This document shows positions 9,501-15,383 of a DNA stretch of 64,000 bases, in pieces. The DNA is from Paenibacillus sp. OK003. GTDB lineage: Bacteria; Bacillota; Bacilli; Paenibacillales; Paenibacillaceae. The notes under the pieces are model-generated. The model was not told where the DNA came from. It made no database searches and saw only the letters and a list, made by a program, of their open reading frames with translations. The number at the start of each line of letters is the position of its first letter. Within the stretch, counting starts at the first letter, position 1. Location: NCBI RefSeq assembly GCF_900109515.1, contig NZ_FOBD01000017.1, positions 62,001 through 126,000 of the forward strand, in the 5' to 3' direction. The position numbers and the translations under genes are program-made.

Positions 9501-10049
9501 ATGCATACCTAAATCTACGAAACTACCAGAATTAAGGTCCGCTTCGACACTCGGCGCGATGTATAACACTCTGTGACCATACATAAATAGGGAACGAGCA
9601 ATATGATGCATTCTCTGATATATATCACCCCATCCACAGGAAGAAAGCATAATGAACATCTTCTCTTTCGAAAATGCTGCTGCCTCAAAAATTCTTTTCA
9701 ATTCAGAGCTTTCACTATACGAATTTAACAAGTTGCTTTTTATATCTTCATTAGTCAAGAAACGATAAGCGAGTCCAAAATACAATGCAGAATCACTACT
9801 TCTATTCAAACAGTTAAGAGTATATGCATAATTATAGAGTGTCTCACCATTCGTCTTATTAATATCTAATGATTTCATAAAACAATTAGCTGCAGTTTCA
9901 AACTCCTGAACCTTTAAGCATAATATTCCTTTAAGATTCCAGAACTCCTCGTTCTCCAGAAAATCTTGCTCATTAATACTAATAAGATTGTAGGCTTCTT
10001 CTATATTGTTAATTTCAAGCTCTTTAGCTATTAAACTTAATATTTCCAC
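6528..10049 (-). CDS. TPR - glycosyltransferase - CDP-glycerol glycerophosphotransferase fusion
   Basis: A 1173-residue multidomain protein starting at GTG behind AAGGAG. Residues 1-110 are TPR-like. Residues 120-500 resemble a GT-B glycosyltransferase, with D-I-Y-Q-R-M-H-H-I-A-R-S-L, I-A-Y-T-G-A-I-Y-E-R-F and a late K-H-Y-E-Y-L-A-C-G-L-P-V-V donor-site motif. Residues 520-790 are helical. From about 800 it is TagB/TagF-like, with I-E-L-W-H-G-F-P-I-K-A-M, Y-T-P-T-F-R and T-D-Y-S-S-I-F-F-D-Y-L-L-L-D-R-P-I. The last part by family polymerises or transfers glycerol-phosphate from CDP-glycerol, which the adjacent TagD would supply. Its place between hag and fliD suggests flagellin modification. 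Codon runs G10 (9414-9423) and G8 (9219-9226) lie inside the glycosyltransferase part and are in frame here. Confidence 0.85.
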   Translation of the reverse strand: MEILSLIAKELEINNIEEAYNLISINEQDFLENEEFWNLKGILCLKVQEFETAANCFMKSLDINKTNGETLYNYAYTLNCLNRSSDSALYFGLAYRFLTNEDIKSNLLNSYSESSELKRIFEAAAFSKEKMFIMLSSCGWGDIYQRMHHIARSLFMYGHRVLYIAPSVEADLNSGSFVDLGMHHLKRYSWDNMRVIDGVNIIQPIIVRTGGGNYLNNYTDIIQDILDAYVDDGDEVPTLISYLPYQVNTIKELKGEFTHIYECVDDHSDLEHAFWGGKHDIEWEQELMDSADAITTTATALYLQRVAIENRSNVYMSKNAVNESDFFSVQGAIPTDLVNIPEPRIAYTGAIYERFDVELFYEVVKLNPDKSFVVIGFGKLELLKDRLPNLYFIEAKKHNELKLYLKHMQIGIIPFKDKTDLIINTDSIKHYEYLACGLPVVTTLIPDSGIEKPHTFLANTAEEFTKVINAALNSKMNNVNITDFIIKNNWHLRAALLLNLVNGKITEFEQRLEFELIGRNLEILKERFRFPVFDALYAVYLSKDDRVQSEANLKIAYERLPTKYIEKQYLRVLIINNNLSELIDVIGLSNNINLELKNELTFRIERLEYECVLLIATFCINDKSSYDRYIKLISDENIIFLYNNYWNYILGNVTSGKTPSNLDKESPMYELMVDSGFFNLFTEFESQLLNLTEKEIEEQIIEWLEIESVQPVMKVISKLEESAFSLSDKLFVEILKARVLVKDGRKEEVFKFLKEIERTSPNHRSGLLLAELYGEEGNRTRALQGYTCYFENISNRQLHKYNKLSTITNKTRIALITTTSSGCNARALSVNIPEYIQEKYEIRLFQEQSYDAYDLFVKESDMVITTQANYPFNNRQINIELWHGFPIKAMERMDLTERKSSEFLDKWWENVDIVSSYSSMFNTLFNSCIGLRANKYKITGAPRNDLLAQNNRVWFYQLSGIDLTDEKIIIYTPTFRSSMFNPSKVEGERSWSNFFGFEHFQQERFNEFLEQSKITLFVKYHWVEEATAKEHISNLNCPRVRLITEGDIVDSGMDFYELLSSADLLITDYSSIFFDYLLLDRPIIFTPTDLESYKKNRGFLLEPYEFWTPGPKVYDQVSFQEEISKSLGDKEYFSFERKQIRSLIHQYNDFNSSDRVWELIDQELSINDKLKLV
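9219..9226 (-). repeat. G8 homopolymer tract in the coding strand
   Basis: Eight consecutive C on the plus strand encode Gly-Gly at about residue 275 of the glycosyltransferase fusion. It is the second of two long G runs in the same gene and a candidate slippage site. Confidence 0.9.
9414..9423 (-). repeat. G10 homopolymer tract in the coding strand
   Basis: Ten consecutive C on the plus strand encode Gly-Gly-Gly at about residue 210 of the glycosyltransferase fusion. Runs of this length slip readily during replication, and gain or loss of one base would truncate the protein. Confidence 0.9.
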
Positions 10050-10076
10050 ATACTCACTCTCCTTCTCACCTTTTTG

Positions 10077-11954
10077 TTATAATTCTGTTTTGACCCATTG
10101 GCATATAGGAAATAACTTTTTTATCTCCTCAATTATTATCTCTTTTTCATTCTGGTTCCCCATCTTACTGTTAACTTCATACAGATGTTCATGGATCTCA
10201 TATTTCCGAGGAGAGATTCTCGAATAAAACAGGTTAGCATCTTCAAAATAATTAGATTTATAGCAGACATCACCTAAAATTAAATTCAAGCTTTCATTCC
10301 TAGAATTATGCTCGTATAACTTAACTAATAAATCTATCGCTATTTCATTAAAACCATATGCTATAAGATGCTCGCAAATTTTCATTTTTATATCAATGCC
10401 ACCGTTCCACAAGCACCCTAACACCGACTCAAATGTTTCAAACTCATGTAGGCGAATTAAATGAATAATAGATTTTTCTAATAGACTTTCAGTATGAGTT
10501 GTTAATTTCAGATTCCCTGGTGAAATATCAAATATGCATTTTTGAAGCTTTTTTTGTTCGCTAACACTCAGGTTAAGTAACGGACGAGAAATTTTAAATA
10601 AGTTTTCATCCTTTAATAGGATAGATAATAATAGAATATCTTCACCATTTTGATCAGTAATTTCATCTATGGTTATCCATTTATCTCTAGATTTTTCATA
10701 TTCACCGACATATTGATATGCAATAGCTTCCACACTATCTTGAACAATCACGTTATACTCTGTAATAAATCTATGAAGGAGCGGATGTCTCAATTGATAC
10801 AATACTTCTAAGAGCCTTTCCAATTGCGCACTGTTTGAAATAGTATACAATTGCTTAATGCTTATAAACACATCATCCAAAGGAATGTTAGCCTTTTCGA
10901 CAATTTTGAAATACTTCCCCATAACCGGTATGAAATTCATATTCAATTTAAATGCTTCTAGTATATGTTCATAACTCTTAACTAAGTCATTTCTTTCTTC
11001 ATACCATTCAGCTAGTCTAAAATGTGCCAGGTAACTACCGTTACCTTCAGTAACAGTAATTCCCTGATCTCCGATTTCAAGACACAAATTCATTTTAGCT
11101 ATGGCATCTCTATAGTAACCAATTTCCTTAAAGAATAATGCCTGAAGATGCACCAAGTCTACTTCTTGTGGGAAAACAAGGACTGCTTCTTGCAATACAT
11201 ATAAAGCTTCTTCATATCTTTTCATTTCCCCAAGACTTCGACATAAAGTTGCTACTAACTCAGGTACAATTGAGAGATTTCCACTCAAAGAATAGGCCCT
11301 TTGTAAATATTCAATTGCTTTTCCATGATTCCCAGTCCAGTTATACGTCCTACCCATATTGAACAGATTGTACACATTAGGGTTTTCTTCAACTTCTTTT
11401 AACATCAGAGACAAATTTCTTTTCGATTTCTCTCTTCCTTCTAACATGTCATCTGTATAACCAGTATGCATAATGGTAAATTCAGCATGTCCTGCTTTAT
11501 ATTTTTCTTCATCTTCATACGTATTTAAATGCTCATGTAGACGATTACGATAATATAAATCCTTATTATTGGCAAAGATTCGAATAGCCAAATGATCTAT
11601 GGCTCTACCTTGGGACATCATATTATGAATTTTTATGAAATAATAATCTGCTTCTACTTCAATACTACTCAAGATATCTACAGAATCTTCTAAATACTCA
11701 TCTGCGTCCAGAACGAGAATATAGTCCGCCTTTGCATACTTAATTGATTCATTTCGCGCTGCTGCAAAATCATTAATCCAATCGAAATGATAAACTTCAT
11801 TTGTATATTCATTGGCAATCGATATCGTCTCATCTGTTGAACCAGTATCTACTATAACGATCTGATTCACTTTATCTTTAACACTTTCCAAACACCTTCT
11901 AAGATACTCTTGCTCGTTTTTCACAATCATACACAACGCAATAGTTTTCATCAT
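10077..11954 (-). CDS. GT2-family glycosyltransferase with C-terminal TPR repeats
   Basis: The N-terminal 230 residues are a GT-A/GT2 domain of the SunS-like type: I-A-L-C-M-I-V-K-N-E, L-R-R-C-L-E-S-V, V-D-T-G-S-T-D-E-T and the metal-binding L-D-A-D-E motif at about residue 95. The remainder is tandem TPR-like helices (for example N-M-G-R-T-Y-N-W-T-G-N and repeated A-I-x-Y-L-Q-R-A patterns). This architecture is common in enzymes that put a first sugar on protein Ser/Thr, with TPRs that hold the acceptor. The start at 11954 follows AAGGGA; earlier in-frame ATG 11987 has no ribosome site. It is the first gene downstream of hag, so flagellin is the likely acceptor, although this is inferred from position. 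Confidence 0.85.
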   Translation of the reverse strand: MMKTIALCMIVKNEQEYLRRCLESVKDKVNQIVIVDTGSTDETISIANEYTNEVYHFDWINDFAAARNESIKYAKADYILVLDADEYLEDSVDILSSIEVEADYYFIKIHNMMSQGRAIDHLAIRIFANNKDLYYRNRLHEHLNTYEDEEKYKAGHAEFTIMHTGYTDDMLEGREKSKRNLSLMLKEVEENPNVYNLFNMGRTYNWTGNHGKAIEYLQRAYSLSGNLSIVPELVATLCRSLGEMKRYEEALYVLQEAVLVFPQEVDLVHLQALFFKEIGYYRDAIAKMNLCLEIGDQGITVTEGNGSYLAHFRLAEWYEERNDLVKSYEHILEAFKLNMNFIPVMGKYFKIVEKANIPLDDVFISIKQLYTISNSAQLERLLEVLYQLRHPLLHRFITEYNVIVQDSVEAIAYQYVGEYEKSRDKWITIDEITDQNGEDILLLSILLKDENLFKISRPLLNLSVSEQKKLQKCIFDISPGNLKLTTHTESLLEKSIIHLIRLHEFETFESVLGCLWNGGIDIKMKICEHLIAYGFNEIAIDLLVKLYEHNSRNESLNLILGDVCYKSNYFEDANLFYSRISPRKYEIHEHLYEVNSKMGNQNEKEIIIEEIKKLFPICQWVKTEL

Positions 11955-12063
11955 GCATATCCCTTCATTTCGCGTTTGCGAATTCAACGTATTACTAGTT
12001 ATATCGGTAAAATCCGAAACAGAAGTTAGCTCTCTTTATAAGAAAATAGTGGTTTTTATATAC

Positions 12064-12097
12064 AAAAAAAAGGTTACTGAGAAAATTCTCAGTAACC
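12064..12097 (-). terminator. intrinsic terminator of hag
   Basis: A perfect 11-bp stem (GGTTACTGAGA with its inverse) and an AAAT loop are followed on the minus strand by eight T. It lies 15 nt after the hag stop codon, so hag is probably mostly monocistronic and the glycosylation island needs its own promoter or read-through. Confidence 0.9.
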
Positions 12098-12112
12098 CTT
12101 TCATTACTTAAA

Positions 12113-12928
12113 TTAACGAAGCAATTGAAGAACTGCTTGTGGTTGTTGGTTAGCTTGTGCCAACATTGCTTGAGAAGCTTGTGCAAGAATGTTGTTTTTC
12201 GTTTGGTTCATCATTTCTTTCGCCATATCTACGTCACGAACACGGGATTCTGCAGCAGACAGGTTTTCAGAAGTTGTACCCAAGTTGTTGATTGTGTGCT
12301 CCAAACGGTTTTGGTTTGCACCCAGTTTAGCACGTTCGGAAGAAACTGATTTGATAGCAGCGTCAAGAATCGACAATGCTGCGTTAGCACCAGTTTGTGA
12401 TCCGATTGCAACGGAAGCCAAGCCAAGGCTAGCTGCACCCATGTTACCGATGGACAGGGAAATAGATTGTCCAGTGTTTGCACCGATTTGGAAGACTGCT
12501 CCACTTACACCAGCACCATTCAACAATTTTTTAGTGTTGAATTCAGTATCAGTAGAGATACGTGTTACTTCTTTAGTCAACTCTGCTACTTCTTTTTGAA
12601 GTTCAGCACGATCATCATTTGTGTTTGTATCATTCGCGGATTGAACAGCCAATTCACGAACACGTTGCAGGATGCTGTGTGTTTCGTTCAGTGCACCCTC
12701 AGCAGTTTGGATCAAAGAGATACCATCTTGAGCATTTTTGGAAGCCATATCCAAACCGCGGATTTGTCCACGCATTTTTTCGGAAATTGCCAGACCTGCT
12801 GCATCGTCACCAGCGCGGTTGATGCGAAGACCGGAAGACAATTTTTCAATTGCTTTGTTTGTGTTAGTTGTGTTTGAGTTCAGTTGGCGATGAGTGTTCA
12901 TCGCAGCGATATTGTGGTTGATAATCAT
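12113..12928 (-). CDS. hag: flagellin (Hag)
   Basis: The 271-residue protein has conserved D0/D1 ends: M-I-I-N-H-N-I-A-A-M-N-T-H-R-Q-L at the start and N-I-L-A-Q-A-S-Q-A-M-L-A-Q-A-N-Q-Q-P-Q at the end. The central region is very short, so this is a minimal flagellin without D2/D3 domains. It polymerises into the filament after export with FliS. Codon choice is strongly biased to a few codons, as in highly expressed genes. A sigma-D-like promoter lies at 13026-13053 and two CsrA sites lie in the leader, so expression is expected to be controlled at transcription (FlgM/sigma-D) and translation (CsrA/FliW). Serines and threonines in the middle (residues about 150-200) are possible glycosylation sites for the island downstream. 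Confidence 0.98.
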   Translation of the reverse strand: MIINHNIAAMNTHRQLNSNTTNTNKAIEKLSSGLRINRAGDDAAGLAISEKMRGQIRGLDMASKNAQDGISLIQTAEGALNETHSILQRVRELAVQSANDTNTNDDRAELQKEVAELTKEVTRISTDTEFNTKKLLNGAGVSGAVFQIGANTGQSISLSIGNMGAASLGLASVAIGSQTGANAALSILDAAIKSVSSERAKLGANQNRLEHTINNLGTTSENLSAAESRVRDVDMAKEMMNQTKNNILAQASQAMLAQANQQPQAVLQLLR

Positions 12929-12934
12929 TGAGTG

Positions 12935-12944
12935 TTTCCTCCCT
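12935..12944 (-). promoter_or_regulatory. hag ribosome-binding site, also a CsrA-type GGA site
   Basis: AGGGAGGAAA directly before the hag start contains GGA in the Shine-Dalgarno itself. In B. subtilis CsrA blocks hag translation by binding the equivalent site (BS1). The second site is the hairpin at 12959-12972. Confidence 0.7.
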
Positions 12945-12958
12945 GAAATAAGTTAGTT

Positions 12959-12972
12959 CCACATCCTTGTGG
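12959..12972 (-). promoter_or_regulatory. CsrA-binding hairpin in the hag leader
   Basis: The mRNA-strand sequence CCACAAGGATGTGG forms a perfect 5-bp stem (CCACA/TGTGG) with AGGA as the loop. The core ACAAGGATGT matches the known high-affinity CsrA consensus (RUACARGGAUGU) and shows GGA in a hairpin loop, the preferred presentation. It lies 14 nt upstream of the GGA-containing ribosome site, so one CsrA dimer could bridge both. csrA itself is the next gene upstream. Confidence 0.8.
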
Positions 12973-13025
12973 TAAACGCCGCGACATTAAGGTCGGCCGC
13001 CCTGCCGAAGCAGCGTCTAAATTAT

Positions 13026-13053
13026 ATATCGACAGATTGTGAGGAACTGTTTA
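13026..13053 (-). promoter_or_regulatory. sigma-D-like promoter of hag
   Basis: On the minus strand: TAAA, a 16-nt spacer, then GTCGATAT, compared with the consensus TAAA-N15-GCCGATAT. It lies in the csrA-hag gap and would give a leader of about 90 nt containing the CsrA sites. Confidence 0.8.
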
Positions 13054-13071
13054 TAGCAAATTGGAATTTTT

Positions 13072-13317
13072 TTATTTTTTTTTATTTTCCGTCTCACGAA
13101 GTAATTCCATAAATGCCTTGACGTTAGGTGCAAGGGGTGTCGCAGACTCGCGGTTTGTCTCCTGGATAGACGCGTAAACCTCCTCACGGAAAATATCGAT
13201 GTGCTTAGGAGCGGAAATGCCAATCCTCACTGTATCCCCTTCTACGGCCAGTACAGTCACCTCAATATGATCTTGGATGATAATGGACTCTCCCTTTTTA
13301 CGTGACAATACCAGCAT
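13072..13317 (-). CDS. csrA: CsrA, RNA-binding translational regulator
   Basis: CsrA of 81 residues from the ATG at 13317. The conserved strands are present: M-L-V-L-S-R-K-K-G-E-S-I-I-I, V-R-I-G-I-S-A-P-K and the RNA-contacting I-F-R-E-E-V at about 46-51. The C-terminal helix extension carries a lysine-rich tail. CsrA is a dimer that binds GGA motifs. In Firmicutes with FliW its main target is the flagellin mRNA, whose leader is the next transcribed region here. FliW, encoded just upstream with a 1-bp gap, antagonises it when flagellin is low in the cytoplasm. A Met four codons upstream (13329) falls inside the fliW end and is less likely as a start. Confidence 0.97.
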   Translation of the reverse strand: MLVLSRKKGESIIIQDHIEVTVLAVEGDTVRIGISAPKHIDIFREEVYASIQETNRESATPLAPNVKAFMELLRETENKKK

Positions 13318-13318
13318 C

Positions 13319-13765
13319 TCAAACTCCACCCTTCACTGAATTTGTATCTCTTGCTGGCCAGATCTGATGACGTGTCCCGTATGAAGACTGATGAAGGACT
13401 ACTTGTTTTCCTGTTCTTTTAACCGGGTTAAGCACCACTGGTGCAAGTAAATTCATCGTGGATTTACTCACTTCTGATTGAATTGTTACGATTGAGTATA
13501 CGGAGACCTCTTCACTAATCTCCAGTTCAGCTCGATCTGCCTCAGGAAGCTCAAAACTATAGTCTGGAGCGAAAACAAAAGGGCTGACTAGCAAGAAAGA
13601 CAATTCAGGTTCTTTTATAGACTGCAAGTAGATAAAAGGAGTGTCCTCCCATGGAATTATTGCAAATTGAGTCTCTTCATCAAATCCGGGTAAGCCTTTT
13701 GAAAAATAATACACCTCTTCTTCTCCAACTTCGAGTTCTCCCCACATGCTTGTCTGAATATTAAT
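13319..13765 (-). CDS. fliW: FliW, CsrA antagonist and flagellin-binding assembly factor
   Basis: FliW binds CsrA and, alternatively, cytoplasmic flagellin, so that CsrA is released to repress hag when FliW is occupied. The family core is clear: G-E-L-E-V, I-Y-Y-F-S-K-G-L-P-G-F-D, F-L-L-V-S-P and S-T-M-N-L-L-A-P-V-V. The first ATG (13747) has no ribosome site and would remove the first beta strand. In frame upstream are two ATT codons. The second, at 13765, gives the usual spacing of eight residues before the conserved G-E-x-E-V and sits 8 nt behind AAGGGGG. I therefore propose an ATT start (148 residues); the ATG at 13747 remains the conservative alternative. It is followed directly by csrA. 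Confidence 0.9.
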   Translation of the reverse strand: MNIQTSMWGELEVGEEEVYYFSKGLPGFDEETQFAIIPWEDTPFIYLQSIKEPELSFLLVSPFVFAPDYSFELPEADRAELEISEEVSVYSIVTIQSEVSKSTMNLLAPVVLNPVKRTGKQVVLHQSSYGTRHQIWPARDTNSVKGGV

Positions 13766-13799
13766 AATAAGCGCCCCCTTGGCGAAGATTTTATACAGA

Positions 13800-13843
13800 A
13801 AGAGCCATAGAAGTCTACAATGAAGACCGTCTATAGCTCTATT
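13800..13843 (-). terminator. hairpin between yviE and fliW
   Basis: On the minus strand an imperfect 16-bp stem (AGAGCTATAGACGGTCT against AGACTTCTATGGCTCT) with a 7-nt loop is followed by TTCTGTATAAAATC. It is a weak terminator or attenuator and could separate fliW-csrA expression from the flgM-yviE unit. Confidence 0.5.
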
Positions 13844-13850
13844 ATAACTA

Positions 13851-14420
13851 TTACATCCCTATTTCTATAACAGGCGGAGTATATTGAATTGAAGCATACT
13901 GCTTCACATAGATATCCAATTTCCCCCGATGGTACTCAATCTCTGGTTTGTTCACGGTAACGTTCATTTCAGAGACAGCCGATTCAAAACGAATACTCGG
14001 TGCTCGAGTCTCAATTCGTATATCAACGTTATCCATGGAAGCAGGCGTCCTTATTTCAGGAAAAGGTTTCGATTTCCAATTAGTCCCCACAATGTTGGCA
14101 ATCGTATTAGCAGGTTTGTGAATAGCCGCCAGTTCATTGCCTTGTTGAACACGTTCAGCCATGTTTTCAAGAAAAAGTTTCTCAATTCCCGAATAGATAC
14201 GTGCGTTCATATCAATCATGTTTCCACCCGTATAGGCAGAGAGCGCCCTGCTCTGATCCACCTCGAATTGGATCGGATGACTCTCCACGGTCAGCTCCGA
14301 CGGGCGTGTCTTCATTTGAACATCTGCCTTAGGCTGACGAATGGAATACTGCCCCAGATCAGCATCAATTTGCAACACGGGAGGAGTTGTATGAATTTGA
14401 AGGATGGGGAGAGTTTTCAA
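13851..14420 (-). CDS. yviE: YviE-like flagellar-operon protein (DUF6470)
   Basis: This 189-residue protein is the counterpart of B. subtilis YviE, which also lies between flgL and fliW. It is soluble, without signal peptide or membrane segment, and built of short alternating beta strands. Recurring I-x-I/V-x-I patterns occur at both ends (P-I-L-Q-I-H-T-T-P-P-V-L-Q-I-D, then P-P-V-I-E-I). The central piece (R-I-Y-S-G-I-E-K-L-F-L-E-N-M-A-E-R-V-Q-Q-G-N-E-L) is helical. Its biochemical role is not known to me. It starts 17 bp after flgL, so it is translated with the hook-filament junction genes. Confidence 0.85.
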   Translation of the reverse strand: MKTLPILQIHTTPPVLQIDADLGQYSIRQPKADVQMKTRPSELTVESHPIQFEVDQSRALSAYTGGNMIDMNARIYSGIEKLFLENMAERVQQGNELAAIHKPANTIANIVGTNWKSKPFPEIRTPASMDNVDIRIETRAPSIRFESAVSEMNVTVNKPEIEYHRGKLDIYVKQYASIQYTPPVIEIGM

Positions 14421-14437
14421 AAGATCACCCTTCCTAT

Positions 14438-15358
14438 TTATCTAAGGAAATCAACCAAGGATTGAGAAATGATTTTAGCACCTGTAGACAACGAAGCATT
14501 GTAGATATTTTCCTGAATCTTGGATTGGATAGACAACTCGGCAAAATCCGCGTCCTCCACTTTCGATTGCAGGTCGGTTAGGTTAACTTCAAGATCACTC
14601 AATCTTCCTTGCATAAGCTCAACCCTATTCGTTTTGGCCCCAACCTCAGCACGAATAGCCAGAATTTTATCTGTGCGACTGTCAATCGCATCAAGCTGAT
14701 TAGACAATTCACCTAAGTTTCCGTCAGTAAGGGCCTGGCTAATCGTATTAAAGATAACAAATAAATTGTCTGTTTCTGTAGAGTCTCCAAAGAACTCATT
14801 CCCGGTAACGTTAATCGGCATTTGTATGCTCTCACCAACGATAAAGTTGATTTTCCCAGGATCGGTTATCACAGCAGCTGCATTAGTTGTATCAAATGAA
14901 CCATCCGCGCTTGCTGGAAAATCATAAGGTTTTTGATCATAGGTTTCGCCATTGAAAATGTATTTCCCATTCAGCTTACTGTTCGCAATATCAACGAGTT
15001 GTGCTTTAAGTTGCTTTACCTCTTCGTTAATGCTATCCAGTGCCTCTTGGGGATTAGTTCCGGTAGCCGCTTGCACTGTTAGTTCCCTCAGACGTCCAAC
15101 GACACTTCCAGTCTGGTCCATCACCGTATCATTAAATTCCAGCCATGAAATCGTGCTATCCACATTTTTTTGATACTGCTCATTGGAAGAAAGTTCAGTA
15201 CGATAACGAAGGGAGTAAGTTATCCCTACAGGGTCATCAGAAGGTTTATTGATTTTACGGCCTGTTGCCAGTTGAGTTTGTGTATTGTTCATCTGCTGTG
15301 CATTCCGGTTCAAGTTAAGAACCAACTGTGAGCTAAGCATATTGTTTGTAATTCTCAT
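14438..15358 (-). CDS. flgL: FlgL, hook-filament junction protein (HAP3)
   Basis: The 306-residue protein has flagellin-like ends: M-R-I-T-N-N-M-L-S-S-Q-L-V-L-N-L-N at the N terminus and Y-N-A-S-L-S-T-G-A-K-I-I-S-Q-S-L-V-D-F-L at the C terminus. The G-R-K-I-N-K-P-S-D-D-P motif near residue 35 is the HAP/flagellin signature. FlgL joins the FlgK ring to the filament. Length matches B. subtilis FlgL (about 300). It lies in the flgM-flgN-flgK-flgL-yviE series, 25 bp after flgK. Confidence 0.97.
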   Translation of the reverse strand: MRITNNMLSSQLVLNLNRNAQQMNNTQTQLATGRKINKPSDDPVGITYSLRYRTELSSNEQYQKNVDSTISWLEFNDTVMDQTGSVVGRLRELTVQAATGTNPQEALDSINEEVKQLKAQLVDIANSKLNGKYIFNGETYDQKPYDFPASADGSFDTTNAAAVITDPGKINFIVGESIQMPINVTGNEFFGDSTETDNLFVIFNTISQALTDGNLGELSNQLDAIDSRTDKILAIRAEVGAKTNRVELMQGRLSDLEVNLTDLQSKVEDADFAELSIQSKIQENIYNASLSTGAKIISQSLVDFLR

Positions 15359-15383
15359 CGTCTTCTATGTCAGTCCCCTCTTA

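Noticed and set aside
12125..12877. Several plus- and minus-strand frames over hag
   Set aside because: They are out-of-frame shadows of the highly biased flagellin gene.
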